Source: an uncultured Prevotella sp. (lineage in GTDB: Bacteria; Bacteroidota; Bacteroidia; Bacteroidales; Bacteroidaceae). From it: a stretch of DNA of 64,000 bases. The first letter of the stretch is position 1. Each line of letters opens with the position of its first letter. Where the stretch lies: assembly GCA_905198745.1 (NCBI GenBank), contig CAJKDU010000007.1, positions 1 to 64,000 of the forward strand, read 5' to 3'. The position numbers and the translations under genes are program-made. Below the pieces are notes generated by a model. The model made no database searches and had not been told where the DNA came from. It saw only the letters and a program-made list of their open reading frames with translations. Shown here one piece after another: positions 1 to 9,262 of the stretch.

Positions 1-237
1 TATAATATATTTATATTATATTACTTTTTCATGCCTACGATTTGTTACAGGGGGTGTGCATATATAAAACGTGACGTCACATTTTGTGTTTCGATAAAAT
101 GTTGGCTGATGGTAGCTTTTTTCGCGGTAACATTTCATTACATTCCCTGTCGTCCTGTCCGTCCTTTCGTCCCTCTTTGCCGGGATGATGGAGCCGTAGC
201 CAACCGCTTTCTCCTTCTCGCCGCGATAAAATCCCGA

Positions 238-275
238 TTAGTGTGCCCCTATCGGCTCGTTAGTGTGCCCCTAAC
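238..275. repeat. Paired TTAGTGTGCCCCTA units with mini-hairpin
   Basis: The 14-mer TTAGTGTGCCCCTA occurs at 238-251 and again at 260-273. The second copy sits in a perfect 5-bp hairpin, GTTAG (259-263) and CTAAC (271-275) around TGTGCCC. It resembles the hairpin units found in other spacers of this window, with a different loop. Confidence 0.6.
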
Positions 276-908
276 CCATCCTTTGTCAGCCCTTGGCGCA
301 CAGAGGCGGTGCGTGTGGCTTCTTGTGAAATAGCGCATGGGTGTCTTTTTCTTTACAAATATAAATCCTTGTTTTTCCCTGCTGCAGATTCATTCTTTTT
401 TGGCATACTTTTTGCTGACCCCCATTGCACACTCCCAAACCCCTTCAAAAGCGTGCAAAATCACGAAACCTGTCACACTTTTCCGTGCAAACGGCGTACT
501 TTCCCCTAAACAAAGGCGTTCCGCGAAAGGGCGTCGGTTGTCCGTTGAGGGCGGGTCCGGCAGATTTTTCCGTTTCCGCTTACGGATTGAAATAGTGTGT
601 GCAACATATTTTTGCATTTCGTCCACGCCACCCTTTCCTGTTTTCTCATGATCCGAAGTGCCCCCAATACACTCATTGCATTGGTGTGGTATGACTTGCT
701 GGGCTTTCAGCCCGCTAATTAGTTTTGGCCCTTGACGCTGAAAAAACAATCGCCCCTTCAGATTCCGGTTGCCCCTCACGGCACCCTTCCACCTTTCCCT
801 CGCCACCCCAAAGAGCGAGGGTCGTGGCGCGTGCGCATGCGTGCGTTAACTTTTTGTAAATGGCGCAATGTTTCGTCATTATTCCTTGGCTATTAGCGGA
901 AAAATGAT

Positions 909-916
909 TAACTTTG
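909..916 (+). promoter_or_regulatory. -7 box TAACTTTG
   Basis: The octamer matches the Bacteroidota TAnnTTTG -7 box and lies 63 bases before the start of the alpha-2-macroglobulin gene, giving a leader of about 60 bases. Confidence 0.6.
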
Positions 917-979
917 TAACATACTAATCAAACCGATGTCTAATCCGGGGCAACAGCCTCGCCCAATAAAAAGCCGCTT

Positions 980-3900
980 ATGAAAAAGATACTTTGGTCA
1001 TGCCTCATGGCTATCATTCTTCTGCCGGCACAGATGCGCGCCGACTCGTTTTCGTCGTTGTGGAAACAAGTTGACGCGGCGCGCGCCAAGGATCTGCCCC
1101 AGAGCGAACTGGCATTGCTCCGCAAGATTTCTGCCAAGGCACAGGCAGAAAAAGCCTACGGCCATCTGCTCAAGGCCGAGATGCTGGCTGCCCGCTGTCA
1201 GGTGCAGGTGAGCCGCGACTCACTCGCACCCGTGGTGCAGCGCCTGGAGCGCAAGGCTGCCGATGCCGACCGGCACAATGCCGTGCTGGGCGCCGTCTAC
1301 CACAGTCTGCTGGGTAAGGTCTACCTCAACGGGTTGGCAGGCGAAGACTCCTGTCTGGCATGGTCGCGCCGCCATTACGCCCTCTCGCTGGCACATCCCG
1401 AACAACTTGCCCGAGCCAAGGCCACGGGCTACGAACCCGCGGTGAAGACCGGCTACGACAGTCGCGTGTTCGGCCACGACCTGCTGAGCGTGCTCTCCTT
1501 CGAGGCCCACAGCTACCAGGCAGCCCACCAATACTACGCCACCCACTACAACCGCGCAGCCACCATGCTCATGGCGCTCCGCATGCTCGACGAGCACAAG
1601 CCCTGGAACCCCGACCACTGGCGCAAGAGCCGCCACATTGCACGGCTCGACTCGCTCATCTACGAATATGCCGACCTCACCGAATGTGGCGAGGCAGCCA
1701 TAGCCCGCTACAACTACATGTCCGACTGCCGCAACACCACCAACGGCGAGCGCGTGGCGTGGATCAACTATGCACTCGACAAGTGGGGCAGCTGGCCACA
1801 CCTCAACACCCTGCGCAACGAGAAGACACGCCTTACCAACCCCAGCGTGAGCCTGGAACTTGACGGCTCCTGCACCTCGCCCGTCAGACCCCTGCGCGGC
1901 GTGCTCCACACCACCAACGCCGGCAGGGTGACCGTCAGCGCCACACGCCTCAATACCACCGGGTGGGAATGTGGCTACAACAACACAGCCATACTCAAGG
2001 ACGAGGCGGCACTCCGCAAACTCCTCCTTCCCCGCACACGCCAGACCATGACCCGCAACTATGTGGGGCTCCCCGAATATGAAACCCGCGACGACTCGCT
2101 CGAACTTCAGCTCAAGGAGCCGGGCGTCTATCTCGTGGAAGTGGCGTCGGACAAGGCGGAGAACACCGTCAGCCGTCAGCTGTGCTACGTCACCACCCTC
2201 TTTGTCATCAACCAGGCCCTCAGCAAACACAAGATACGCTATGCCATCGTCGACGCCCAAAGCGGACAGCCCGTGGCGGGTGCCCACCTGCGGCTCTACT
2301 ACCGCAAGATGGGACCCAACTATCCCGAACGCACCGTCAACCTCACTGCCGACAAGAAGGGCGAGGTGATCTGGCAGAGCACCGGCGAACGCTCCACACC
2401 CGACTACATCTGGGCCTGGACACCCCAGGACAAGTCGTTTCCCGCAGCCCGCTCCTTCACGCAGTACTACCGCCGAGGCAGCTCCGGCAAGAGGAAGCAG
2501 ACCCTCGTCTACACCGACCGTGCCGTCTACCGCCCCGGACAGACCGTCCGCGTGTCGGTCGTGGCCTACAGTCAGGACGACCTCAAGGTGAACGCCGCCG
2601 AGGGCAAGAGCGTCAAGCTCACCCTCAAGGACACCCGCTATAAGGACGTGGCCACACGCACCCTCACCACCGATGCCTACGGCACCGCCTCCACCGATTT
2701 CGTGCTGCCCCAGGGCATGCCCAACGGCACCTGGAGCCTGACCTGCGGCGATGGAGGATGGCACACCTTCCAGGTGGCGGAATACAAGCGTCCCACCTTC
2801 GACGTCACCCTGCCCGAAGTGAAGGCGGAATACCATGAGGGCGACACCCTCGTGGTGACAGGCACCGCCAGAACCTATGCCGGCATGCCCGTGGCACACG
2901 GCAAGGTGGCATACAACGTATGGCGCAGGGAAGCCTTCTACCGCTATGCGTGGACACCCCGTTCCGGCAATGCCGACACCATGCTCGAACAGACGGAAAC
3001 CACCACCGACGAGCAGGGACACTTCACGATGGAAATACCCATGACCATGCCCGACGAGGGCCGTCAACGCTTCTTCAACATACGCACCTCCGTCACCGTG
3101 ACCGACGCCAACGGCGAAACCCACGACGCCAGTCTGACACTGCCCCTCGGAGCCAAGTCCACGCTGTTCGACTGCAACGTGCCCGACAAGGCATTGGCAG
3201 ACAGCCTGCGCACCATCCGCTTCACCCAGCGCAACCTGGCAGGACTGGAACTCGACGCCGAGGTGGCCTACACCATCGACGGCCGCACGGCAACTGCACG
3301 CACCGGTACCGACGTGGCGCTCACGCCTGCCGACCTCACCTCGGGTCAACATACCCTCCATGCCGTGTGCGGCACCGACACCATCGACACCCGCTACGTG
3401 GTGTTCCGCTTCACCGACCCGAGGCCCGTGGTGAAGACCAAGGACTGGATGTATTGCTCGGCAGACCGCTTTGCCGACGCCTCCACGCCCGTTTACGTGC
3501 AGGTGGGCTCGTCCGACAAGGGCGTGCACGTGTTCTACACCCTCTTCTCCGACAAGGAGATGATAGAGAGCGGCACCTTCGAACTGGACAACAGCAACCA
3601 TAACCGCCGCTTCGACTATAAGCCCGCCTACGGCAAGCAGCTCATCTGCAACTATGCCTGGGTGCGCGACGGACAACTCTACTACCACAAGGTGCGCATA
3701 GACCGCCCTGTGCCCGACAAGCGCCTGGCGATGAAGTGGAGCACCTTCCGCGACCGCCTCACACCCGGACAGAAGGAAGAGTGGCGCCTCCACCTGACCA
3801 CACCCGACGGCAAGCCTGCAAAAGCACAGCTCATGGCCGTGATCTACGACAAGTCGCTCGACAGGATTAGCCGCAACACGTGGTCGCTCAACATAGGCTT

Positions 3901-6496
3901 CGACACACCCTTCCTCTCGTCCTCGTGCCAAACCATCAACAACTACCACGCCGAGTTCTCGTTGGCACGCCCCTGGACAGCCCTCAAGGACATGGCACCC
4001 GAGTTCACCCGCCTGGACACCAGACTGGCAGACCTGACCTCGAGAGTCTTCATCCGAGGCTTGGGCGGCAGTGGGCTGAACGAGCCCCTTACCATAGGCT
4101 ACCATGACATGGCAAGCCGGAAGAACGTGCCCGCTTCTGCCCAGGCAGGCATGGTGCTCGCCAAGAAGCAGACCCTCATGAACACGGCTGAAGCGAAGGA
4201 AGAGTCGGCACCGCAAGCACCCCATGCCGACGACGCTGCCCCCGGCATACAGGTGAGGGAAAACCTGCAGGAGACCGCCTTCTTCTATCCCGCCCTCGAA
4301 ACCGACGACAAGGGCGACGTGGCACTGCGCTTCACCCTGCCCGAGAGCGTCACCACATGGCACTTCATGGGACTTGCCCACGACCGCGAAATGCGCAGTG
4401 CCCTGCTCGAGGGCGACGCCGTGGCGCAGAAGTCGGTCATGATAGAGCCTAACCTGCCTCGCTTCCTCCGCAGAGGCGACAAGGGCACCCTCTCGGCACG
4501 CATCTCCAACACCACCGACAGGACCCTGCAGGGCACCGCACGCCTCGTGTTCATCAACCCCGAAACCCGGAAGACCGTGGCGCAGAGTCAGGCACGCTTC
4601 ACTGCCGAGCCGGGCAGCACCACCGCCGTGACCTTCCCCGTAGACGTGAACGCCATGGCTGCCGACGGCTGCAGCCTGCTGGTATGCAAGGCCACTGCCG
4701 AGGCTGCCGGATGCACCGACGGCGAACAGCACTACCTGCCCATCCTCTCCGACCGGCAACCTGTGGTCAGCACACAGCCCTTCACCATCGTCGGTGCAGG
4801 CGAGAAGACACTCGACGTGGCTGCCACGCTCGCAGGCATGAAGAACGCCAGCCAGACACGCGTCAGCCTGGAATACACCGCCCATCCCGCATGGCTGCTC
4901 ATCCAGTCGCTGCCCTCGCTCACACAGCCCGACTCGAAGAATGCGGTCAGTCTCTGTGCCTCCTTCTATGCCAACGCCCTGGCACGCCATCTGGTGCAGG
5001 CGCAGCCCCGCATCAAGGATGTCATGGCCCGCTGGAAACAGGAACTCGGCACGGAGACCTCGGAGACCAGTCAGCTCGCCAAGAACCAGGACGTGAAAGA
5101 CCTGCTCCTCGCCGAGACCCCCTGGACAGCCGATGCCGCCGACGAGACCGAACAGCACCGACAGCTCATCAACTTCTTCGACGGGAATATGGTGGACAAC
5201 CGCCAGGAAACACTCCTCGCGGAACTCACGAAACTGCAACGCCCCGACGGATCCTTCAGCTGGTTCCCCGGCATGGCAGGCTCGCGCTATCTCACAGGCG
5301 AGGTGGCACTACAACTCACCCGTCTGGCCATGCTCACCGGCGAGGACACGCCTGCAGCCAGTGCCGTGAGGACACGTGCCCTGGGCTACATGCTCGACTG
5401 CATGGTGAAGGACGTGGCACGGATGAAGCAGCAGGAAAAGCAGGGACACAAGGTGAAGAGCCTCGACAGCGAGTCGCTGCTCCAGCTCTATGTGACTGCC
5501 CTTGACCAGACGCGGATGAAAGACAGCCGGAAGGATGCCCACGACTACCTGATGAACATACTCGTCAAGCAACCCGTCTTTGAAGACATACGCTCCAAGG
5601 CATTGGCGGCAGTGGTGCTGGCTCGCACGGGCCACAAGAACCTGGCCAAGGACTACGTGGAGAGCATCCGACAGCATACCGTCTGCACCGAAACCATGGG
5701 CCGCTATTTCGACGGAGCACGGGCCGCCTACAGCTGGTCGGACTACCGCATGCCGACACAGGTGACTGCCGTGGAGGCACTGCAGCTCGTCGCTCCCGAC
5801 GACCGGCAGACCATCAGCGAGATGCAACGCTGGATATTGCAGCAGAAGCGCACGCAACGCTGGACATCGCCCGTGGTGGCCATGGAGAGCATCTACGCCT
5901 TCTTCGTGCCGAAGGCAGGCAAACAGCCCGACCTCGGCATGCTCTCGGACACGAGTGGTGCCGAAATCACCGCCACGGCCACAACCGCAGGTCTGGGCTA
6001 CGTCAAGGTGACATTGCCCGCCTCGGGCGTGAAGACCGTGAGGATCAGCAAGTCGGCCACAGACACCTCATGGGGCGCCCTCTATGTCAGTGGGGTGCAG
6101 CCCATGGCTGACGTAGAGGCGGCATCCAAGGGACTGAGCGTGAAGCGTGAGGTGATGGGAGGCAAGGCCCTCAAGGTGGGCGACAAGGTGAAGGTGCGCC
6201 TCACCGTGAAGGCCGACCGCGACTACGACTTCGTGCAACTGCAAGACCGTCGCGCCGCCTGCCTCGAGCCGGTGGATGCCTCGAGCGGCTACCGGCAGGG
6301 CGCATACGTGGACATCAAGGATGCCTCCACACGCTACTACATGGACCGGCTGCCCAAGGGCAAGACCATATTGGAAACGGAATACTACATCGACCGAAAG
6401 GGCGACTATACGGCAGGAGCCGTCACCGTGCAGTGTGCCTATGCACCCGAATATGCCGGGCGCGACAAGGGCACCGTGATGCAGGTGGAAGAATAA
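980..6496 (+). CDS. Alpha-2-macroglobulin family protein, thioester-less
   Basis: This is a very large (1838 aa) exported alpha-2-macroglobulin-like protein. In bacteria such proteins are thought to trap or guard against foreign proteases at the cell envelope. A signal peptide covers about residues 1-21 (hydrophobic LMAIILLP, then QMRA). An MG2-type segment with YTDRAVYRPGQTVRVSV starts near residue 510. The conserved A2M segment (FFYPALETDDKGDVALRFTLP) lies near 1095 and the helical toroid domain follows. The C-terminus ends with the YAPEYAGRDKG motif typical of the family. No CxEQ thioester motif occurs anywhere; the equivalent place near residue 1310 reads LPSLTQPDSKNAVSL. It is the first of three close plus-strand genes; the DUF1573 gene starts 11 bases after its stop. 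Family assignment is firm; the biological target is unknown. Confidence 0.92.
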   Translation: MKKILWSCLMAIILLPAQMRADSFSSLWKQVDAARAKDLPQSELALLRKISAKAQAEKAYGHLLKAEMLAARCQVQVSRDSLAPVVQRLERKAADADRHNAVLGAVYHSLLGKVYLNGLAGEDSCLAWSRRHYALSLAHPEQLARAKATGYEPAVKTGYDSRVFGHDLLSVLSFEAHSYQAAHQYYATHYNRAATMLMALRMLDEHKPWNPDHWRKSRHIARLDSLIYEYADLTECGEAAIARYNYMSDCRNTTNGERVAWINYALDKWGSWPHLNTLRNEKTRLTNPSVSLELDGSCTSPVRPLRGVLHTTNAGRVTVSATRLNTTGWECGYNNTAILKDEAALRKLLLPRTRQTMTRNYVGLPEYETRDDSLELQLKEPGVYLVEVASDKAENTVSRQLCYVTTLFVINQALSKHKIRYAIVDAQSGQPVAGAHLRLYYRKMGPNYPERTVNLTADKKGEVIWQSTGERSTPDYIWAWTPQDKSFPAARSFTQYYRRGSSGKRKQTLVYTDRAVYRPGQTVRVSVVAYSQDDLKVNAAEGKSVKLTLKDTRYKDVATRTLTTDAYGTASTDFVLPQGMPNGTWSLTCGDGGWHTFQVAEYKRPTFDVTLPEVKAEYHEGDTLVVTGTARTYAGMPVAHGKVAYNVWRREAFYRYAWTPRSGNADTMLEQTETTTDEQGHFTMEIPMTMPDEGRQRFFNIRTSVTVTDANGETHDASLTLPLGAKSTLFDCNVPDKALADSLRTIRFTQRNLAGLELDAEVAYTIDGRTATARTGTDVALTPADLTSGQHTLHAVCGTDTIDTRYVVFRFTDPRPVVKTKDWMYCSADRFADASTPVYVQVGSSDKGVHVFYTLFSDKEMIESGTFELDNSNHNRRFDYKPAYGKQLICNYAWVRDGQLYYHKVRIDRPVPDKRLAMKWSTFRDRLTPGQKEEWRLHLTTPDGKPAKAQLMAVIYDKSLDRISRNTWSLNIGFDTPFLSSSCQTINNYHAEFSLARPWTALKDMAPEFTRLDTRLADLTSRVFIRGLGGSGLNEPLTIGYHDMASRKNVPASAQAGMVLAKKQTLMNTAEAKEESAPQAPHADDAAPGIQVRENLQETAFFYPALETDDKGDVALRFTLPESVTTWHFMGLAHDREMRSALLEGDAVAQKSVMIEPNLPRFLRRGDKGTLSARISNTTDRTLQGTARLVFINPETRKTVAQSQARFTAEPGSTTAVTFPVDVNAMAADGCSLLVCKATAEAAGCTDGEQHYLPILSDRQPVVSTQPFTIVGAGEKTLDVAATLAGMKNASQTRVSLEYTAHPAWLLIQSLPSLTQPDSKNAVSLCASFYANALARHLVQAQPRIKDVMARWKQELGTETSETSQLAKNQDVKDLLLAETPWTADAADETEQHRQLINFFDGNMVDNRQETLLAELTKLQRPDGSFSWFPGMAGSRYLTGEVALQLTRLAMLTGEDTPAASAVRTRALGYMLDCMVKDVARMKQQEKQGHKVKSLDSESLLQLYVTALDQTRMKDSRKDAHDYLMNILVKQPVFEDIRSKALAAVVLARTGHKNLAKDYVESIRQHTVCTETMGRYFDGARAAYSWSDYRMPTQVTAVEALQLVAPDDRQTISEMQRWILQQKRTQRWTSPVVAMESIYAFFVPKAGKQPDLGMLSDTSGAEITATATTAGLGYVKVTLPASGVKTVRISKSATDTSWGALYVSGVQPMADVEAASKGLSVKREVMGGKALKVGDKVKVRLTVKADRDYDFVQLQDRRAACLEPVDASSGYRQGAYVDIKDASTRYYMDRLPKGKTILETEYYIDRKGDYTAGAVTVQCAYAPEYAGRDKGTVMQVEE

Positions 6497-6506
6497 CAAA
6501 AGGATT

Positions 6507-7580
6507 ATGAACAGCAAGAAACATATATTGATACCCCTGCTGGCATGGGCGGTCACTCCGCTCATGGCCCAGCGCATTGCCACCTCGACCGAGGTGATAG
6601 AATGCGGACAGGTGCTCTACAACCAACCCGTGAGTGCCTCTTTCCGCCTGAAGAACAAAGGCAAGGCTCCCCTTGTCATTGCCGACGTGGAGACCGGTTG
6701 TGGATGCACCACTGCCCAATATCCGCATCAGCCTGTGGAAGCAGGTGCCGACTTCACCGTCAACACCACCTACGATGCCCGCCAACTGGGACATTTCACC
6801 AAGCAGATACTGGTGCACAGCAACGGTTCCGAGGAGCCGCTCATGCTCACCCTGCGCGGCATCGTGGTGAAGGAGATAACCAGTTATCAGGGCAACTACA
6901 ACTACCAGATGGGGTGGCTCAAGATCGACAACGCCGAGGTGGAGTTCGACGACGTGAACCGCGGCGACAGGCCCACTGCCGAACTGCATCTGCTCAACAC
7001 CTCGAGCCAGAGCGTACACCCTGTCATCATGCACCTTCCCGCCTATCTCAAGGCTGTGGTGTCGCCGTCTACCATCGCCACAGGGCGTACGGGCGTGGTG
7101 CGCTTCACCCTCGACTCCAACAAGCTGCGCGACTTCGGACTCACCCAGACCACCGTCTTCCTCGGTGCCAATCCTGGCGAGAAGGTGAGCGAGGACAAGG
7201 GCATCGACGTGTCGGCAGTGCTCTTGCCAGGGTTCCAGTCGATGACGCCCGAACAGCTCGCCAAGAGTCCGCAACTGACACTCTCCACCGAAAACCTCGA
7301 CCTGGGCTCCTTTGAAGGGAAGTCGAAGCGCAAGGGCGAGATAGAACTGACCAACACCGGGCACAGTGATCTCGACATCCGCTCGCTGCAGATGTTCACC
7401 AGCGGACTGCAGGTGTCGCTCAACAAGATGAAGATAAAGCCCGGAGAGACTGCCAAACTCAAGGTGACGGCAGAGGCAAGGATACTGAAGAACAGACTGA
7501 AGTCGCGTCCGCGTGTGCTGATGATAACCAACGATCCCAGTCGCCCCAAGGTGGTGGTGCACATCAGTGTGAAAGAATAG
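6507..7580 (+). CDS. DUF1573 domain protein
   Basis: This 357-residue exported protein has a signal peptide (ILIPLLAWAVTPLMAQ) and then an Ig-like DUF1573 domain at about residues 25-120. That domain carries the hallmark stretch GCGCTTAQYPHQPVEAG and a following SNGSEEPLMLTLRG strand. Two further segments of about 100 residues (from about 135 and 250) look like diverged copies of the same beta-sandwich, for example LDLGSFEGKSKRKGEIELTN. DUF1573 proteins are common in the Bacteroidota envelope, but their function is not established. The gene follows the alpha-2-macroglobulin gene by 11 bases and is 11 bases ahead of ispH, so the three are probably co-transcribed. Confidence 0.85.
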   Translation: MNSKKHILIPLLAWAVTPLMAQRIATSTEVIECGQVLYNQPVSASFRLKNKGKAPLVIADVETGCGCTTAQYPHQPVEAGADFTVNTTYDARQLGHFTKQILVHSNGSEEPLMLTLRGIVVKEITSYQGNYNYQMGWLKIDNAEVEFDDVNRGDRPTAELHLLNTSSQSVHPVIMHLPAYLKAVVSPSTIATGRTGVVRFTLDSNKLRDFGLTQTTVFLGANPGEKVSEDKGIDVSAVLLPGFQSMTPEQLAKSPQLTLSTENLDLGSFEGKSKRKGEIELTNTGHSDLDIRSLQMFTSGLQVSLNKMKIKPGETAKLKVTAEARILKNRLKSRPRVLMITNDPSRPKVVVHISVKE

Positions 7581-7591
7581 GAGAGAGGAAC

Positions 7592-8455
7592 ATGCCACAG
7601 ATAGAAATAGACAACGGCAGTGGCTTCTGCTTCGGCGTGACCACTGCCATCAGCAAGGCGGAGGAAGAACTTGCCAAGGGAGGCACCCTCTATTGCCTGG
7701 GCGACATTGTGCACAATGGCATGGAGTGCGAACGCCTGCGCAGGATGGGACTGGTCACCATCAACCATGAGGAGATGGAACGCCTGCACAACGTGAAGGT
7801 GCTCCTCCGTGCCCACGGTGAACCACCCGAGACCTACGAACTGGCACGCCGCAACAACATAGAGATTATCGACGCCACGTGTCCCGTGGTGCTCGCCCTG
7901 CAGCGGCGCATCCACCGGCAGTATGCCGCCAACCCTGACGCACAGATTGTCATCTTCGGCAAGAACGGACATGCCGAGGTGCTCGGACTGGTGGGGCAGA
8001 CCCATAGTCGTGCACGGGTGATAGAGAACCTGGACGATGCCAAGCGACTCGACCTGCACCATGACATCTACCTCTACTCGCAGACCACCAAGTCGCTCGA
8101 CGAGTTCCACCGCATCATCAACTACATCCAGGAGAACATACACCCCGATGCCTCCTTCAAGAGCTTCGACACCATCTGTCGACAGGTGGCCAACCGCATG
8201 CCCAACATCTCCACCTTTGCCGCCCGCCACGACCTCATACTCTTTGTCTGCGGCCACAAGAGCAGCAACGGCAAGGTGCTCTTCAAGGAATGTTGCAGGG
8301 TCAACGCCAACAGTCACCAGATAGAATGTGCCGACGAGATACAGCGCGACTGGCTCAAGGACGTGAAGACCATAGGTATCTGCGGTGCCACCAGCACACC
8401 GAAGTGGCTGATGGAGCAGTGCCGTGACCACGTGCAGGGATTGATAACAGGCTAA
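7592..8455 (+). CDS. ispH: 4-hydroxy-3-methylbut-2-enyl diphosphate reductase
   Basis: IspH (LytB) is the last enzyme of the MEP isoprenoid pathway. It reduces HMBPP to IPP and DMAPP with a [4Fe-4S] cluster in the cytoplasm. The three cluster cysteines are visible in SGFCFGV (about residue 12), DATCPVV (about 96) and ICGATSTPKWLM (about 265). The last motif also carries the conserved substrate-binding Ser/Thr residues. The length of 287 aa is close to the usual size. It is the last gene of the plus-strand run, and a long hairpin follows it before the convergent cmk gene. The window also encodes a Dxs-type synthase and a polyprenyl synthase, other isoprenoid steps, at separate loci. Confidence 0.96.
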   Translation: MPQIEIDNGSGFCFGVTTAISKAEEELAKGGTLYCLGDIVHNGMECERLRRMGLVTINHEEMERLHNVKVLLRAHGEPPETYELARRNNIEIIDATCPVVLALQRRIHRQYAANPDAQIVIFGKNGHAEVLGLVGQTHSRARVIENLDDAKRLDLHHDIYLYSQTTKSLDEFHRIINYIQENIHPDASFKSFDTICRQVANRMPNISTFAARHDLILFVCGHKSSNGKVLFKECCRVNANSHQIECADEIQRDWLKDVKTIGICGATSTPKWLMEQCRDHVQGLITG

Positions 8456-8482
8456 GCCCCGGAAGGCAGACGGACAATAACG

Positions 8483-8528
8483 GCAAAGGCTGAGTGCCGT
8501 TTCAAGGGAAGCGGCACCCAGCCTTTGC
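8483..8528. terminator. Convergent hairpin between ispH and cmk
   Basis: GCAAAGGCT and AGCCTTTGC, together with inner GTGCCG/CGGCAC, form a long stem between two convergent genes. There is no clear T-run, so termination is inferred from position and stem strength. Confidence 0.6.
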
Positions 8529-8549
8529 TCGCTGGCGGGGAAGAAGAGG

Positions 8550-9236
8550 CTATTCGGCCTTCTCCCTGAATTTCTCCATGAGCCATGCCTTCTGCTCGGC
8601 AATGGTCATGTGGCTGTTGTCCAGCTCAATGGCATCGTCGGCCTTGCGCAGTGGCGATACCTCGCGGTGCGAATCAATGTAGTCGCGCTCCTGCACGTTC
8701 TTCAGAATCTCGTCGTAGTCGGCAGGCATCCCCTTCTCCTTCAGCTCGTCGTAGCGGCGCTGGGCACGCACCTCGGCAGAGGCGGTGACGAAGATCTTCA
8801 GTTCGGCTTGCGGAAACACGGTGGTGCCGATGTCGCGTCCGTCCATCACGATGCCCTTCTCCGTTCCCATCAGCTGTTGCTGCTCCACCATGGCACTGCG
8901 CACGAAGGGCAGGGCAGCTACCACGCTCACGCGGTTAGACACGTCGAGCGTGCGGATGTCGCGCTCCACCAGTTCGCCGTTGAGATAGGTGTCGGGACGC
9001 CCCGTTTCGTTGTTGAACTTGAACCCGATGTGGATGTCCCCCATCTGGCTCTGAAGAGCCTCGGTGTCAATCTCCTTGCCGCTGAACAGTCCGTGGTGCA
9101 TGGCATAGAGCGTCACCGCACGATACATGGCACCCGTGTCCACATAGATATAGCCCACTTCGCGGGCCAGGTCTTTCGCCATAGTGCTCTTTCCGCAAGA
9201 GGAAAAGCCGTCTATGGCTATCACAATCTTTTTCAT
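8550..9236 (-). CDS. cmk: (d)CMP kinase
   Basis: Cytidylate kinase phosphorylates CMP and dCMP with ATP for nucleotide supply. The P-loop is visible near the N-terminus as GFSSCGKSTMAKDLA. It is followed by the family motif YIYVDTGAMYRAV, by GRDIGTTVFP near residue 135, and by an arginine-rich lid (RAQRRYDELKEKG). The length of 228 aa fits the bacterial enzyme. It lies 26 bases after porQ on the same strand, so the two probably share a transcript. A second, distinct cytidylate-kinase-like protein is encoded at 57420-58046. Confidence 0.95.
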   Translation of the reverse strand: MKKIVIAIDGFSSCGKSTMAKDLAREVGYIYVDTGAMYRAVTLYAMHHGLFSGKEIDTEALQSQMGDIHIGFKFNNETGRPDTYLNGELVERDIRTLDVSNRVSVVAALPFVRSAMVEQQQLMGTEKGIVMDGRDIGTTVFPQAELKIFVTASAEVRAQRRYDELKEKGMPADYDEILKNVQERDYIDSHREVSPLRKADDAIELDNSHMTIAEQKAWLMEKFREKAE

Positions 9237-9262
9237 ATATATAAGTTGGTTTGTTGCTTAGT

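Larger units (their letters stand above)
1..979. other. Non-coding leader stretch
   Basis: No convincing gene lies here; short open frames have odd composition and no recognisable domain. The stretch begins with an AT-rich run of TATA-type sequence. It holds two hairpin units built on TTAGTGTGCCCCTA (238-273), a small GGGCT-ttc-AGCCC hairpin (701-713) beside CTAATTAGTTTTGGCCCTT, and an alternating CG-rich block (827-845). The last part holds the promoter of the next gene. Confidence 0.6.

Noticed and set aside
390..806. Possible minus-strand gene of 138 codons in the leader stretch
   Set aside because: No domain, no signal, no promoter box; it runs through the GGGCTTTCAGCCC hairpin and repeat-like sequence.
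1220..5239. Open frame of more than 1300 codons on the minus strand inside the alpha-2-macroglobulin gene
   Set aside because: Its product is Gly/Val/His-rich low-complexity sequence without any domain. It mirrors the strong codon bias of the plus-strand gene, which has clear homology.
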